DNA from: UBA6163 sp031411655
GTDB lineage: Bacteria; Planctomycetota; Planctomycetia; Pirellulales; Pirellulaceae
Assembly (NCBI GenBank): GCA_031411655.1
Contig: JANOBM010000071.1
Location: 119,662 to 183,661, forward strand
DNA: 64,000 nucleotides
Direction of reading: 5' to 3'
The notes under the pieces are model-generated. The model was given only the letters and a program-made list of their open reading frames with translations, was not told the DNA's origin and did no database searches. Made by a program: the position numbers and the translations under genes. This document shows, piece by piece, positions 9,281 through 17,227 of this stretch (its first letter is position 1; the number at the start of each line of letters is the position of its first letter).

Positions 9281-10746
9281 TGGGGCGCCCCCTTCTTCGT
9301 CTGGTTCGAGACCGGCACCGCCGAAGCTTGCAACGTTGAAGGCAATTCGATTTGATGGGGACTGACCGGTAAGCGAGGGTCCGTATGAGTTTCATTAAGC
9401 AATGATTCGAGCTCATGGATCATGATGGGTTCCAAACAATCTTCGATCCGCTCGGCATCTCGATCGACTCGCTCGGCGGCAACATCGGCGTGGGTGATCA
9501 GGTAAAGTTCCCACAACCGGTGTTCCCTGGTAAAACGCTTTGCTTCCAGCAGTCCGGTCGCCGTCAATGCGATCTCGCCGTCGCGAGCCCGAATGAAGCC
9601 GTCGCGTTTCAATCGATTGATTTCTCGTGAAAAGCGGAGAATCGGCCAGGTTCGCGTCGCCAGCAATTGCTTGGTTGGAATCCACATATTGGTTGCGGCG
9701 GCACCGGACTCAGGAGTTGCAGCCATGGCGAAACTTGGTTCAAGCAACTCATACAAGCCACGCATCAAATAGCGCCGATCCAAACGTTGCTGCATCCCCA
9801 TGCGACGCCAATAACGTGCGATCACGCCTCGCTCTTGGCCAAAGAACATACTGAACGCGAATGCCGACGCTGACACCAGTACGATCAACGCTCCCGACGG
9901 TAAGTCAGGCAGTAATGCGCTGACCAGCGAACCCGCCATGCAGCTTCCTGCGCCAAGGGCAGCGGAGAGGAGCGTCATTCGTCGCATGTTGCTTGTCCAA
10001 AAGCGAGAAGCGGCTGCCGGGATTACTAGCAGCGCGATCATGAGGACTAGGCCTACCGCCTGCAATCCAACGATCGTGACGATGACGACTGTTGCCATCA
10101 GGAGAATGTCGAGGCCAACGATGGGGTATCCTCGCGAAGATGCAAATCCCTCATCAAAACAAAGCAACTTAAGTTCTTTATAAAACAGCGACAGGATCGC
10201 GATGGTGCAACCAGCCGTCGCGGCGATCCACCAACCGTCCTGCGCGATGATCGAAGCCGTCTTTCCATAGATAAACGACTCCAGGCCAGCCGCGTGACCT
10301 TCCGGTCTTTGTTGAGCAATTCCCAAAACCACTAACCCGCCACCAAAGAACACACTCAGAACAATACCGAGCGCCGCGTCTTCCTTTAATTTCGTCAAGT
10401 TGCGAATCGCTATGATCGACGCCGTGCCCACCAATCCGCTGATTGCGGCACCTGACAGCAGCACTGCAAGTGACTTTCCATCCAGACCCCAAGTCGGCGC
10501 TAGCAGAAATGCGAGGCCAATTCCTGGTAAAGTTGCATGGCTCAACGCATCACCAAGCAATGCGCGTTTTCGTAGCAGCGTGAACGAGCCGACCAAGCCA
10601 GCCGCTAAACCAAGCAAGGTGGTTGCGAGTACGACCACGCGAGTGTTGTAGTCTTGCAATAGAAACACTCGCGACCAGTCGTTCCATTGCATTGCAAATA
10701 CGATGGGCATATCGACCAATGCGATCGTCGTTTTCACGGCAGTCAC
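9277..10746 (-). CDS. ABC-3 metal (Mn/Zn/Fe) transporter permease fused to a DtxR/MntR-like domain, copy 1
   Basis: The 489-residue protein starts with GTG at 10746 in a GTGA overlap with the ATPase stop. The N-terminal ~310 residues are an ABC-3 permease with multiple membrane helices and RKRALLGDALSHATLPGIG. The C-terminal ~150 residues read as a whole DtxR-like unit: a winged helix (KQLLATRTWPILRFSREINR, then LKRDGFIRARDGEIALTATG), followed by TREHRLWELYLITHAD and AERIEDCLEP. Compared with the sister permease the metal cluster is E-x-x-E-D instead of E-x-x-E-H, so ligand chemistry may differ. It is translationally coupled on both sides. Confidence 0.9.
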   Translation of the reverse strand: MTAVKTTIALVDMPIVFAMQWNDWSRVFLLQDYNTRVVVLATTLLGLAAGLVGSFTLLRKRALLGDALSHATLPGIGLAFLLAPTWGLDGKSLAVLLSGAAISGLVGTASIIAIRNLTKLKEDAALGIVLSVFFGGGLVVLGIAQQRPEGHAAGLESFIYGKTASIIAQDGWWIAATAGCTIAILSLFYKELKLLCFDEGFASSRGYPIVGLDILLMATVVIVTIVGLQAVGLVLMIALLVIPAAASRFWTSNMRRMTLLSAALGAGSCMAGSLVSALLPDLPSGALIVLVSASAFAFSMFFGQERGVIARYWRRMGMQQRLDRRYLMRGLYELLEPSFAMAATPESGAAATNMWIPTKQLLATRTWPILRFSREINRLKRDGFIRARDGEIALTATGLLEAKRFTREHRLWELYLITHADVAAERVDRDAERIEDCLEPIMIHELESLLNETHTDPRLPVSPHQIELPSTLQASAVPVSNQTKKGAPQ

Positions 10747-11510
10747 GCCCCTTTGCCTAGGCGTCGCATGGCTTCGGTTGCCTGATCGAGTAGCGTCAGT
10801 CGGCCACCATAAGTTTTATGCAAGTTCTCGGTCGTGAACACTTCCTCTGTGGGACCGTCTGCGACGACTCGCATGTTGAGCAGGACAACATGGTCGAAGT
10901 ATTCCGGGACCGTTTGTAAGTCATGGTGGATGACCAAGGCCGTTTTACCTTCGCGTTTCATCTCACGAAGGATCTCGACGATCGTCTTCTCTGTCGCGGC
11001 ATCGACGGCGGCGAAGGGCTCATCCATGAAATACAAATCGGCGTTTTGAACTAAGGCGCGCGCCAAGAACGTGCGTTGTTGCTGTCCGCCAGACAGTTCA
11101 CTGATTTGCCGGTTCTCGAGTTCATCCAAGCCGACCCGCTCCATCGCACGACGGGCAGCGGCCGTGTGTTTCTTTCTCACAGGTCGGAGCCAGCCGATTT
11201 CGCGATAAAGTCCCATGGTAACGACGTCCAGTGCGGAAACGGGAAAGTCCCAATCCACGGTTTCTCGCTGAGGGACGTATCCGACCCGGTGGCGGCTCGC
11301 ACGATAACTGCCACCGAAAACTTGAACGCGTCCCGATGCTGTCGGTAGCAAATCCATGCAAGCCTTCAGCAGCGTGCTTTTCCCGGCACCATTGGGACCA
11401 ACCACCCCGACCAGTGACCCAGGTTGCACCTTCAACGCGACATCCCAAATCACCGGCTTGCGGTGATAGGCAACTGTCAAGTCTTCAATTACCAGTGGTA
11501 GTTCAGCCAT
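10743..11510 (-). CDS. troB: Metal ABC transporter ATP-binding protein (TroB/MntB type)
   Basis: The 255-residue ATPase of the Mn/Zn importer shows Walker A GPNGAGKSTLL near residue 40, signature ELSGGQQQRTFLARAL, Walker B DLYFMDEPFA, and the switch His in LVIHHD. The Q-loop region is VPQRETVDWDFPVSALDVV, characteristic of the manganese/zinc subfamily. The ATG at 11510 overlaps the binding-protein stop (TGATG); a TTG at 11513 is in the same frame. It would energise the two permeases encoded directly downstream. Confidence 0.95.
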   Translation of the reverse strand: MAELPLVIEDLTVAYHRKPVIWDVALKVQPGSLVGVVGPNGAGKSTLLKACMDLLPTASGRVQVFGGSYRASRHRVGYVPQRETVDWDFPVSALDVVTMGLYREIGWLRPVRKKHTAAARRAMERVGLDELENRQISELSGGQQQRTFLARALVQNADLYFMDEPFAAVDAATEKTIVEILREMKREGKTALVIHHDLQTVPEYFDHVVLLNMRVVADGPTEEVFTTENLHKTYGGRLTLLDQATEAMRRLGKGA

Positions 11511-12541
11511 CAATGACCCTCTTCCGGAGAAATGCTCAGCATGCCTTTCATTCCGCGTTCAGGAGCATCGCCGCCAAGCGAACGCGCGACGATCGTAAGG
11601 TTGTGATCTAACATGCCTAGGTAGGTACCTTCATACTTATCGCGGGGGCCCATAGCATCGGAGAACAACTCGCCGCCGATGATGACTCGGTGACCACGCG
11701 ACGCGGCGCCGTCTACCACTGCCATGATACTCTTGCGGGGAACACTGCTTTCCACGAAGACGGCAGAAACCTTGCGATCGACAATCGTATCTACCAATGC
11801 ATTGATCTGTCTTAATCCCGCTTCGGAATCAGTGGATAGTCCCTGAACCGCAAATACTTCCAACCCATAAGCACGGCCAAAATAATGAAACGCATCATGC
11901 GAGGTGATCAGCACTCGGCCTCGCTCAGGTACCGATCCGATCACTCGCTTACCGTATTCATGAAGTTCACCTAGTGATTCCTGATAGCGTGATGCATTGC
12001 TTTGATATTCGGCGACATGCACCGGGTCGTAGGATGCCAATGTTTCGGAGACGATACCGACGCATTGGCTCCAGACGCTGACATCCATCCAAACGTGCGG
12101 ATCTGCATGGCCGGGAACCCCTGCCTCCTCCAGAACGAGAGTACGATCAAGTGATTTTGTGATCGCCGTCACGGTTTTCTTGCGTGCCACTTTTTCCAGC
12201 ATGTCTGCAAGTTTACCTTCAAGCATCAGCCCGCTGTAAAAAACAATATTAGCAGACAAGATAGAGCGAACATCATCTCGACTGCCCTTATAAAGATGCG
12301 GATCGACGCCCGGCCCCATGAGCTGCGTGACTTCCACACGCGATCCACCGACCTCGCGCACAATGTCTGCCACCATGCCCACGGTGGCAACGATTCGAAT
12401 CGGATCTGTTGACGATGGCCGAGTCGTTACCGTGGACTTGGCTGGCATGCATCCGGTAGTGGCCAGAAGAAGCAGGTTTGCGGCAGCGAATGCTTGTCGA
12501 GAAATTTTCGTCGTATGCATCCGGATAGGTGCTGGATTCAA
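11510..12541 (-). CDS. troA: TroA-like Mn/Zn-binding lipoprotein of the metal ABC transporter
   Basis: The 343-residue cluster A-I solute-binding protein has a leader ending LLLLATTGC, a plausible lipobox. Candidate ligands are His in VDPHLYKG, His in ADPHVWMD, His in TSHDAFHYF, and Asp in GGELFSDAMGP. The third ligand region (SHDAFHYFGRAYGLEVFAVQ) resembles TroA, which binds Mn and Zn, more than the Glu-using PsaA/MntC type. The start is a TTG at 12541 overlapping the upstream stop (TTGA). An ATG at 12520 gives a shorter, more conventional leader (MHTTKISRQ) and is equally possible. Its partners are the ATPase and permeases downstream. Confidence 0.93.
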   Translation of the reverse strand: MNPAPIRMHTTKISRQAFAAANLLLLATTGCMPAKSTVTTRPSSTDPIRIVATVGMVADIVREVGGSRVEVTQLMGPGVDPHLYKGSRDDVRSILSANIVFYSGLMLEGKLADMLEKVARKKTVTAITKSLDRTLVLEEAGVPGHADPHVWMDVSVWSQCVGIVSETLASYDPVHVAEYQSNASRYQESLGELHEYGKRVIGSVPERGRVLITSHDAFHYFGRAYGLEVFAVQGLSTDSEAGLRQINALVDTIVDRKVSAVFVESSVPRKSIMAVVDGAASRGHRVIIGGELFSDAMGPRDKYEGTYLGMLDHNLTIVARSLGGDAPERGMKGMLSISPEEGH

Positions 12542-12921
12542 GGCCGTGTCTGGGATTCAAGTAAATTGCGAGCTAAGTCAGAAGCGCTTTGCCATTGCCC
12601 GTTATTCGCCAGCTCCATCACTCGCGTCATCCGCTTTCGCTCGTCGGCTGCAAGAGGCAATTGGGCCATGATGGCCATCGCCGATCGGATCCGCTTGGTG
12701 TCTTCCAAATTGCACGCGGCAAAAATTGCCTTAGAAAGTTCGTATCCCGGTTCGCTTAGTACGATCCTTTGATTCGAAAGATAATACCAGAGCCCGGCAA
12801 AAAGCACGACTAGACCCACACCACTTGCGGTCAACCAGCGGCGACTCGACGAAGGATGACGATCGGATCGCGACGATATCCGGGTGGATCGTTGACGAAC
12901 ATTCGGAGTAAACGACGACAT
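12538..12921 (-). CDS. Small membrane-anchored hypothetical protein in the metal-uptake operon
   Basis: The 127-residue protein has a basic Ser/Arg-rich N-terminus, one membrane helix (about residues 33-48, GVGLVVLFAGLWYYL), then a helical soluble domain with two short repeats suggestive of a TPR-like fold (DTKRIRSAMAIMAQLPLAADE and MELANNGQWQSASDLARNLLE). The start overlaps the DUF1559 stop (TAATG), and its end overlaps the TroA-like start, so it is almost certainly co-translated with both. I do not recognise the family. Given its location, a role in assembling or modulating the transporter is a guess. Confidence 0.75.
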   Translation of the reverse strand: MSSFTPNVRQRSTRISSRSDRHPSSSRRWLTASGVGLVVLFAGLWYYLSNQRIVLSEPGYELSKAIFAACNLEDTKRIRSAMAIMAQLPLAADERKRMTRVMELANNGQWQSASDLARNLLESQTRP

Positions 12922-13997
12922 TACAGTTTCTCCGAATCGACTTGTTCACGTTCGCGAATGCTCGACATTTCGGCAAAGGTGAACTGGTTAACGCTTTGCG
13001 TAATAAAACGGACTGAACCGTCACCGAACAAGACGTTGCCGCCGCCTTGGTGCTGTGAAATCATTTCACAAACGTGTTTAAAGGGATGATTGATCGGGTG
13101 CATGATCGGAAATCCGGTGATATCCAGCTCGCCGCCCGATGGGCCGCTGTGGACAAACATCAGAGTGGCAGCGGATTCGGACTTGTTCTCGCGTGTTCGA
13201 ATGCGGGGATGGGTGAACGCACCCGGTACTACCCCTACCCAAGTTTTGTCTGCAACCATCGGTGCATGTTCGCCTGCAAGAATCGTGTATGCGGTGCCGT
13301 CCAAGATGTCACGGAATCCGATCTTTGAGTTACGGTAAAACGGACCATCGGCGACCGTCGACATGTCTCCGCCGATCGAAATCGTTTTGACTGTCGGTGT
13401 GTAGATGTTGTCGAAAACGACACCGCTCGCTGCCGAACTGCATCCGTCCCAACAAGATTCCTGGCCGTGGTTGACGGCGTAGTGGGCTCGCCCCAGTTTT
13501 ACTTGCCGGCCAGCCAATACCAAGGGCGCGCCATTGATGTCTTGAACCGTGAACGCATCGTCACCATCCGTCGCCGAGGGGCACAGAAACGTGGGGATTT
13601 TCGTTGTGACTGCGTTAGTATTGGCGAGGTCCCATACGGGCCGATCATAGTGAATCGCGTCCGCGATGGCCGCTTGTTCGAGGAATGGCAAAATCATCGC
13701 CCCCCAACCCCAGCCCGGCCCAGCGTCCCAGGTCAATGAATCGATCTGTGTTGAGGTCGGCCCGCTGCCGTCGACTGTCGGAAAAGAGTAGTATCCTGTC
13801 GGAAGTTGGTTATAAGCCGAATGGTAATTGTGCATCGCCAGCCCAATTTGTTTAAGGTGATGGCTGCACTCCATTCGCCGGGATGCTTCGCGTGCCCCTT
13901 GGACCGCAGGTAGTAAAAGGCCCATCATCACGCCGATAATGGCAATCACCACTAATAACTCGACCAATGTAAATCCGGTACAACGACGAGACACCAT
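12921..13997 (-). CDS. DUF1559 family pseudopilin-like protein, first gene of the metal-uptake operon
   Basis: The 358-residue protein has a type IV prepilin-like N-terminus (GFTLVELLVVIAIIG, processing expected before Phe) and the DUF1559 body (ARAEAS-like AREASRRMECSHHLKQIGLAMHNYH and QHQGGGNVLFGDGSVRFI near the end). Planctomycetes carry dozens of these exported proteins, function unknown. What is unusual is its position: it begins a run of seven overlapping genes that encode a Mn/Zn importer. Two palindromes resembling MntR operators lie 36-79 bp upstream of the start. A GTG at 13994 is an alternative start. Confidence 0.9.
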   Translation of the reverse strand: MVSRRCTGFTLVELLVVIAIIGVMMGLLLPAVQGAREASRRMECSHHLKQIGLAMHNYHSAYNQLPTGYYSFPTVDGSGPTSTQIDSLTWDAGPGWGWGAMILPFLEQAAIADAIHYDRPVWDLANTNAVTTKIPTFLCPSATDGDDAFTVQDINGAPLVLAGRQVKLGRAHYAVNHGQESCWDGCSSAASGVVFDNIYTPTVKTISIGGDMSTVADGPFYRNSKIGFRDILDGTAYTILAGEHAPMVADKTWVGVVPGAFTHPRIRTRENKSESAATLMFVHSGPSGGELDITGFPIMHPINHPFKHVCEMISQHQGGGNVLFGDGSVRFITQSVNQFTFAEMSSIREREQVDSEKL

Positions 13998-14032
13998 TCC
14001 TTTTAATCCCCTATTTCGTAAGACTGAGAGAT

Positions 14033-14046
14033 TTAGCCTGTGCTAA
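14033..14046. promoter_or_regulatory. Candidate MntR operator 1 (imperfect of the pair)
   Basis: TTAGC-N4-GCTAA forms 5-bp arms around a 4-bp centre. It sits in the divergent region between the metal operon and mntR, 24 bp centre-to-centre from a longer palindrome with the same core. The core TAGC-N4-GCTA resembles the known enterobacterial MntR site, which contains TAGC and GCTA half-sites. Assignment is by similarity and position only. Confidence 0.6.
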
Positions 14047-14052
14047 CTTCAG

Positions 14053-14074
14053 AAGTTTAGCCATTGCTAAACTT
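14053..14074. promoter_or_regulatory. Candidate MntR operator 2 (perfect palindrome)
   Basis: AAGTTTAGC-N4-GCTAAACTT is a perfect 9-bp inverted repeat with a 4-bp spacer, lying 56 bp upstream of the DUF1559 start and about 117 bp upstream of mntR. With the neighbouring TTAGC-N4-GCTAA it makes a tandem operator, 24 bp apart by centre. Mn-bound MntR would be expected to repress the operon here, and possibly mntR itself. Confidence 0.68.
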
Positions 14075-14190
14075 TTTGCAAGTCCGCTTTGAGTGGATTG
14101 TCGTCCCGCGACTTTTCGTTTTGTCGGCGATCCATTTTTCACGGAAAAAATGTCAAAGCACCGAGCTGACCTACGCCACTCTTTTTCAAC

Positions 14191-14610
14191 ATGAATGAAT
14201 CTCAACCGATCAAGCGACGGCACCGAAAAACACGGCAGGATCATGCCTCCGAGATCGCCGAAGATTATGTCGAGGCTATCGCGGAGCTTATCGAAACATC
14301 CGGACAATGCCGCGCTGTGGATCTAGCGACGCGTTTTGGCGTCAGTAGCGTGACGGTCAATCGAACGATCGCGAGATTGACTCGTGATGGCTTTGCTAGC
14401 ACTCAGCCCTATTCCCCGATCGAACTGACCGCCGCAGGTCAGCGATTGGCAAAGCAATCGAGGAAACGACACGACATCGTCTATCGATTCCTGCTAGCCA
14501 TCGGCGTCAGTGAGGAGGTCGCGGCAATTGATGCCGAGGGGATCGAACATCACGTAAGTCCGGAAACGCTACGGAAGTTTCAGGCGTATACGGAATCAGG
14601 CTCCCTCTGA
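14191..14610 (+). CDS. mntR: Manganese-responsive transcriptional regulator MntR
   Basis: The 139-residue DtxR-family repressor has a basic N-terminal extension as in E. coli MntR, a winged helix (residues 40-84, with GVSSVTVNRTIARLTRDGF as the recognition region), then the dimerisation domain. All six B. subtilis MntR metal ligands can be placed with exact spacing: Asp25, Glu28, His94, Glu116, Glu119, His120. The C-terminal EGIEHHVSPETLRKF matches the family. It is divergent from the metal-uptake operon and likely controls it through the two palindromes in between. No strong Shine-Dalgarno is seen. Confidence 0.93.
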   Translation: MNESQPIKRRHRKTRQDHASEIAEDYVEAIAELIETSGQCRAVDLATRFGVSSVTVNRTIARLTRDGFASTQPYSPIELTAAGQRLAKQSRKRHDIVYRFLLAIGVSEEVAAIDAEGIEHHVSPETLRKFQAYTESGSL

Positions 14611-14730
14611 ACCCAAAGAGCTCTCGACAATGCCCCAAAGAGCTCTAGACACGGCAAGGTGCGATTGGCGATAGGAGATCGTTATCGTGTCATTTGTTGG
14701 GAATCAAGACTAAAGACTTGCGCGTCAACC

Positions 14731-15363
14731 ATGTCGAAAGACTCTAACCCACCGAGTCGATGGGCCGATCTCCGCGATGTGTGCTCTGCGATCCGTGAAT
14801 TGGTCGTGGTGATCGCAATGATCCTCTTGATCACGGTACCGTCGATTTTCCGTACGGTGCTCGAGCGAGCGGGAATTCGATCGGTTGCAGGCGTGGAATT
14901 TGATATGGAGCCAATCGCGAAGACTCGCGATGAATTGGATGCGGCTTTAGAACAAATCGCTACACTTCAAAGCCAGCTCAGTAACGCACACGACCAAGTT
15001 CTAGGGCTGGTCGAATCGACGCCGGCCGATCCGTTGTCGACGCCCACTCCCTACCCGGGCCTTGCGTCTTCCCCTAACGCGGTCGCAGGAGCTCCTGTGG
15101 CATCGATGTCGGAACCGAACTTCGCACCCGGCTCGCGTTTTTCCCCCTCGTTGCAATCCGTATCACGGCTGTTGGATTCGATGAAGAATCAAACCGTGCA
15201 GATGGATCGCTCACTGCGGCGGTCCAAAGATCGCACCGACGAGATTTTGGAGCAATCAGGTCAGCAGATTACGCTCACGCCTCCGGAGGACCTGTTCCGC
15301 GATATGAACGCACCTCCAGAATCGGCATCGCTCACGCCGGCGGAAAACGAGATGGTGCGGTAG
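14731..15363 (+). CDS. Membrane-anchored coiled-coil hypothetical protein
   Basis: The 210-residue protein has a short polar N-terminus, one membrane helix (ELVVVIAMILLITVPSIF, about residues 24-42), then a heptad-like region (RDELDAALEQIATLQSQLSNA) and a Ser/Pro/Thr-rich linker. A second helical stretch (DSMKNQTVQMDRSLRRSKDR) is near the end. I chose ATG 14731; an in-frame ATG at 14659 would add 24 residues unlike the rest. The function is unknown. It lies between mntR and a sulfatase gene on the same strand, with no overlap. Confidence 0.65.
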   Translation: MSKDSNPPSRWADLRDVCSAIRELVVVIAMILLITVPSIFRTVLERAGIRSVAGVEFDMEPIAKTRDELDAALEQIATLQSQLSNAHDQVLGLVESTPADPLSTPTPYPGLASSPNAVAGAPVASMSEPNFAPGSRFSPSLQSVSRLLDSMKNQTVQMDRSLRRSKDRTDEILEQSGQQITLTPPEDLFRDMNAPPESASLTPAENEMVR

Positions 15364-15506
15364 CCGATCCATAACGTGACTGGATGGTACTGTCCGATTT
15401 TTTGCCAAAGACCACACCGGAGGGCGCCTACGGAGTAGCATTGCTGGGTTTCTCGGTTGCAGTATTCCGGGAGATCACATTGCCTGTACATCATTGGAGT
15501 ATTTCG

Positions 15507-17042
15507 ATGGCGCGTCTCGCGAAAGCGTTGCTAATTGTTTTGGTAGTCTGTCCGGCGTCGAGTGTGTTGGCGGCGGAACCGGAGTCGGCTTCTTCGCCAC
15601 GTCGCAAGAACGTCTTGTTCCTTATCGCCGATGATCTCAATACCCGGATGGGCTGTTACGGCGATAAACAAGTCCTGACACCAAACATCGATCGGCTTGC
15701 ATCGCGAGGCACTCGCTTTGATCGTGCGTATTGTCAGTTTCCGCTTTGCGGGCCCAGTCGCAATTCAATGCTCACCGGTATGTATCCCGACTCGACAGGG
15801 ATTTATGTCAATTCGCTTATCTTTCGCCAAACCATCCCGACCAACCACAGTCTTCCACAAGCGTTTCGGCTCAGTGGTTATTTCGCTGGTCGTATCGGAA
15901 AGCTTTACCACTACAACGTTCCCAACAGCATTGGTACGGTTGGACACGACGACCCCGGTTCGTGGGAACTCGGGTTGAACCCTGCAGGCTGTGATCGCCT
16001 TCTCGAAGAAGGGGATATCTTCTCGATGGTCCCCGGTAGTTTCGGTGGTGTGGTGTCTTGGTATGCCTCTCCTCGGCCCGATCAAGAACATACCGATGCG
16101 CTGCTAGCCGATGATGCGAGTTGGGTTCTCGAGCGAATGGCGAAGCAGCAGTCGCAGCACGATGACGCGAGACCTTTTTTCCTGGCTGTTGGGTTTTATC
16201 GTCCTCACACGCCTTATGTTGCCCCAAAAAAGTACTTCGAGAACTATCCGCTGGACAAGATGCCCTATGTATCGATTGCGCAAGCGTCGAGAGAAGATAA
16301 GAACGTTCCAAAAGCTGCCATGGGAAGCTATCGTGATTTTCAAGGTGATATGACGGAACAGAATCACCGTGAGGCTCTCCAGGCGTATTATGCCAGCGTC
16401 ACGTTCATGGATGCACAGGTTGGGCGAGTTCTCGACTCGCTTGATCGACTTGGACTGGCCAAAGATACGATTGTGGTCTTCACCAGTGATCACGGTTATC
16501 ACCTTGGCGATCATGGGCTATGGCAAAAGATGAGCTTGTTCGAACAATCGGCGCGAGTGCCATTGATCATCGCTTCTCCAGAAGCGACCGACGGAAACGT
16601 CATCAGCGAACCGGTGGGTTTGGTCGATCTCTATCCTACCCTCGCGTCGCTCTGTGGCGTGGAAGTTAAAGATGCCGTTCAGGGTCAAGACCTTTCGCCG
16701 ATGCTGCGAGATTCGGACTCCAAGGGACGCGGGTACGCGATCAGTCAGGTCACCCGAGAGGGAAACAAGAAAAATGTACGCAGCCAGACGATGGGCTATT
16801 CAATCCGGACGACGCGCTATCGCTATACGCTTTGGGCTGGCGGAGATCAGGGGCACCAGCTTTACGATTATGAGACTGACCCGCATGAGCACCAAAACTT
16901 AGCGAATCTTCCTGAGCATGCGGAGACGGTTGCGATGCTCCGTCAACAACTTGACACAGCGGTTGCTAGCACGCGTCCGAAAAGCGGAGCGATTCCCGAA
17001 GTCGGTCCAAACACATGGGCTCCCAACCTGACGAATCCGTGA
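15507..17042 (+). CDS. Secreted sulfatase, iduronate-2-sulfatase-like
   Basis: The 511-residue enzyme has a signal peptide (MARLAKALLIVLVVCPASSV, Ala-x-Ala region at residues 18-23). It shows the sulfatase signature C-x-P-x-R at residues 81-85 (CGPSR, followed by NSMLTG). Cys81 is expected to be converted to formylglycine. Metal ligands are in FLIADDLN and FTSDHGYHLGDHG. The pattern RAYCQFPLCGPSRNSMLTG fits the iduronate-2-sulfatase-like group common in planctomycetes, which attack sulfated polysaccharides. The start was set at ATG 15507; an ATG at 15384 in the same frame would bury the signal peptide. No anaerobic sulfatase maturase is adjacent. Confidence 0.93.
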   Translation: MARLAKALLIVLVVCPASSVLAAEPESASSPRRKNVLFLIADDLNTRMGCYGDKQVLTPNIDRLASRGTRFDRAYCQFPLCGPSRNSMLTGMYPDSTGIYVNSLIFRQTIPTNHSLPQAFRLSGYFAGRIGKLYHYNVPNSIGTVGHDDPGSWELGLNPAGCDRLLEEGDIFSMVPGSFGGVVSWYASPRPDQEHTDALLADDASWVLERMAKQQSQHDDARPFFLAVGFYRPHTPYVAPKKYFENYPLDKMPYVSIAQASREDKNVPKAAMGSYRDFQGDMTEQNHREALQAYYASVTFMDAQVGRVLDSLDRLGLAKDTIVVFTSDHGYHLGDHGLWQKMSLFEQSARVPLIIASPEATDGNVISEPVGLVDLYPTLASLCGVEVKDAVQGQDLSPMLRDSDSKGRGYAISQVTREGNKKNVRSQTMGYSIRTTRYRYTLWAGGDQGHQLYDYETDPHEHQNLANLPEHAETVAMLRQQLDTAVASTRPKSGAIPEVGPNTWAPNLTNP

Positions 17043-17119
17043 ATTTGGCGAGGTTGTGGGTTTGCGAGCTTTTGAGAATGGGCGATGTTCAGCGGATCGA
17101 AGTTGGCGGTCTGGCCATG

Positions 17120-17146
17120 TTTTTTTGCAGTGGATACGCAAAAAAA
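17120..17146. repeat. AT-rich inverted repeat downstream of the sulfatase gene
   Basis: TTTTTTTGC and GCAAAAAAA form perfect 9-bp arms around a 9-nt loop, 78 bp after the sulfatase stop and 82 bp before the next start. The stem is mostly A:T pairs, so it is a weak hairpin. It could be a bidirectional terminator of limited strength. Confidence 0.4.
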
Positions 17147-17227
17147 TATCACTACCGCTGGCACGGCTTCTTTTCGTAAAACGCAAGCGTCTGTTTTTCG
17201 TAGGCCAATCGTTGCAGGGATGCATTT

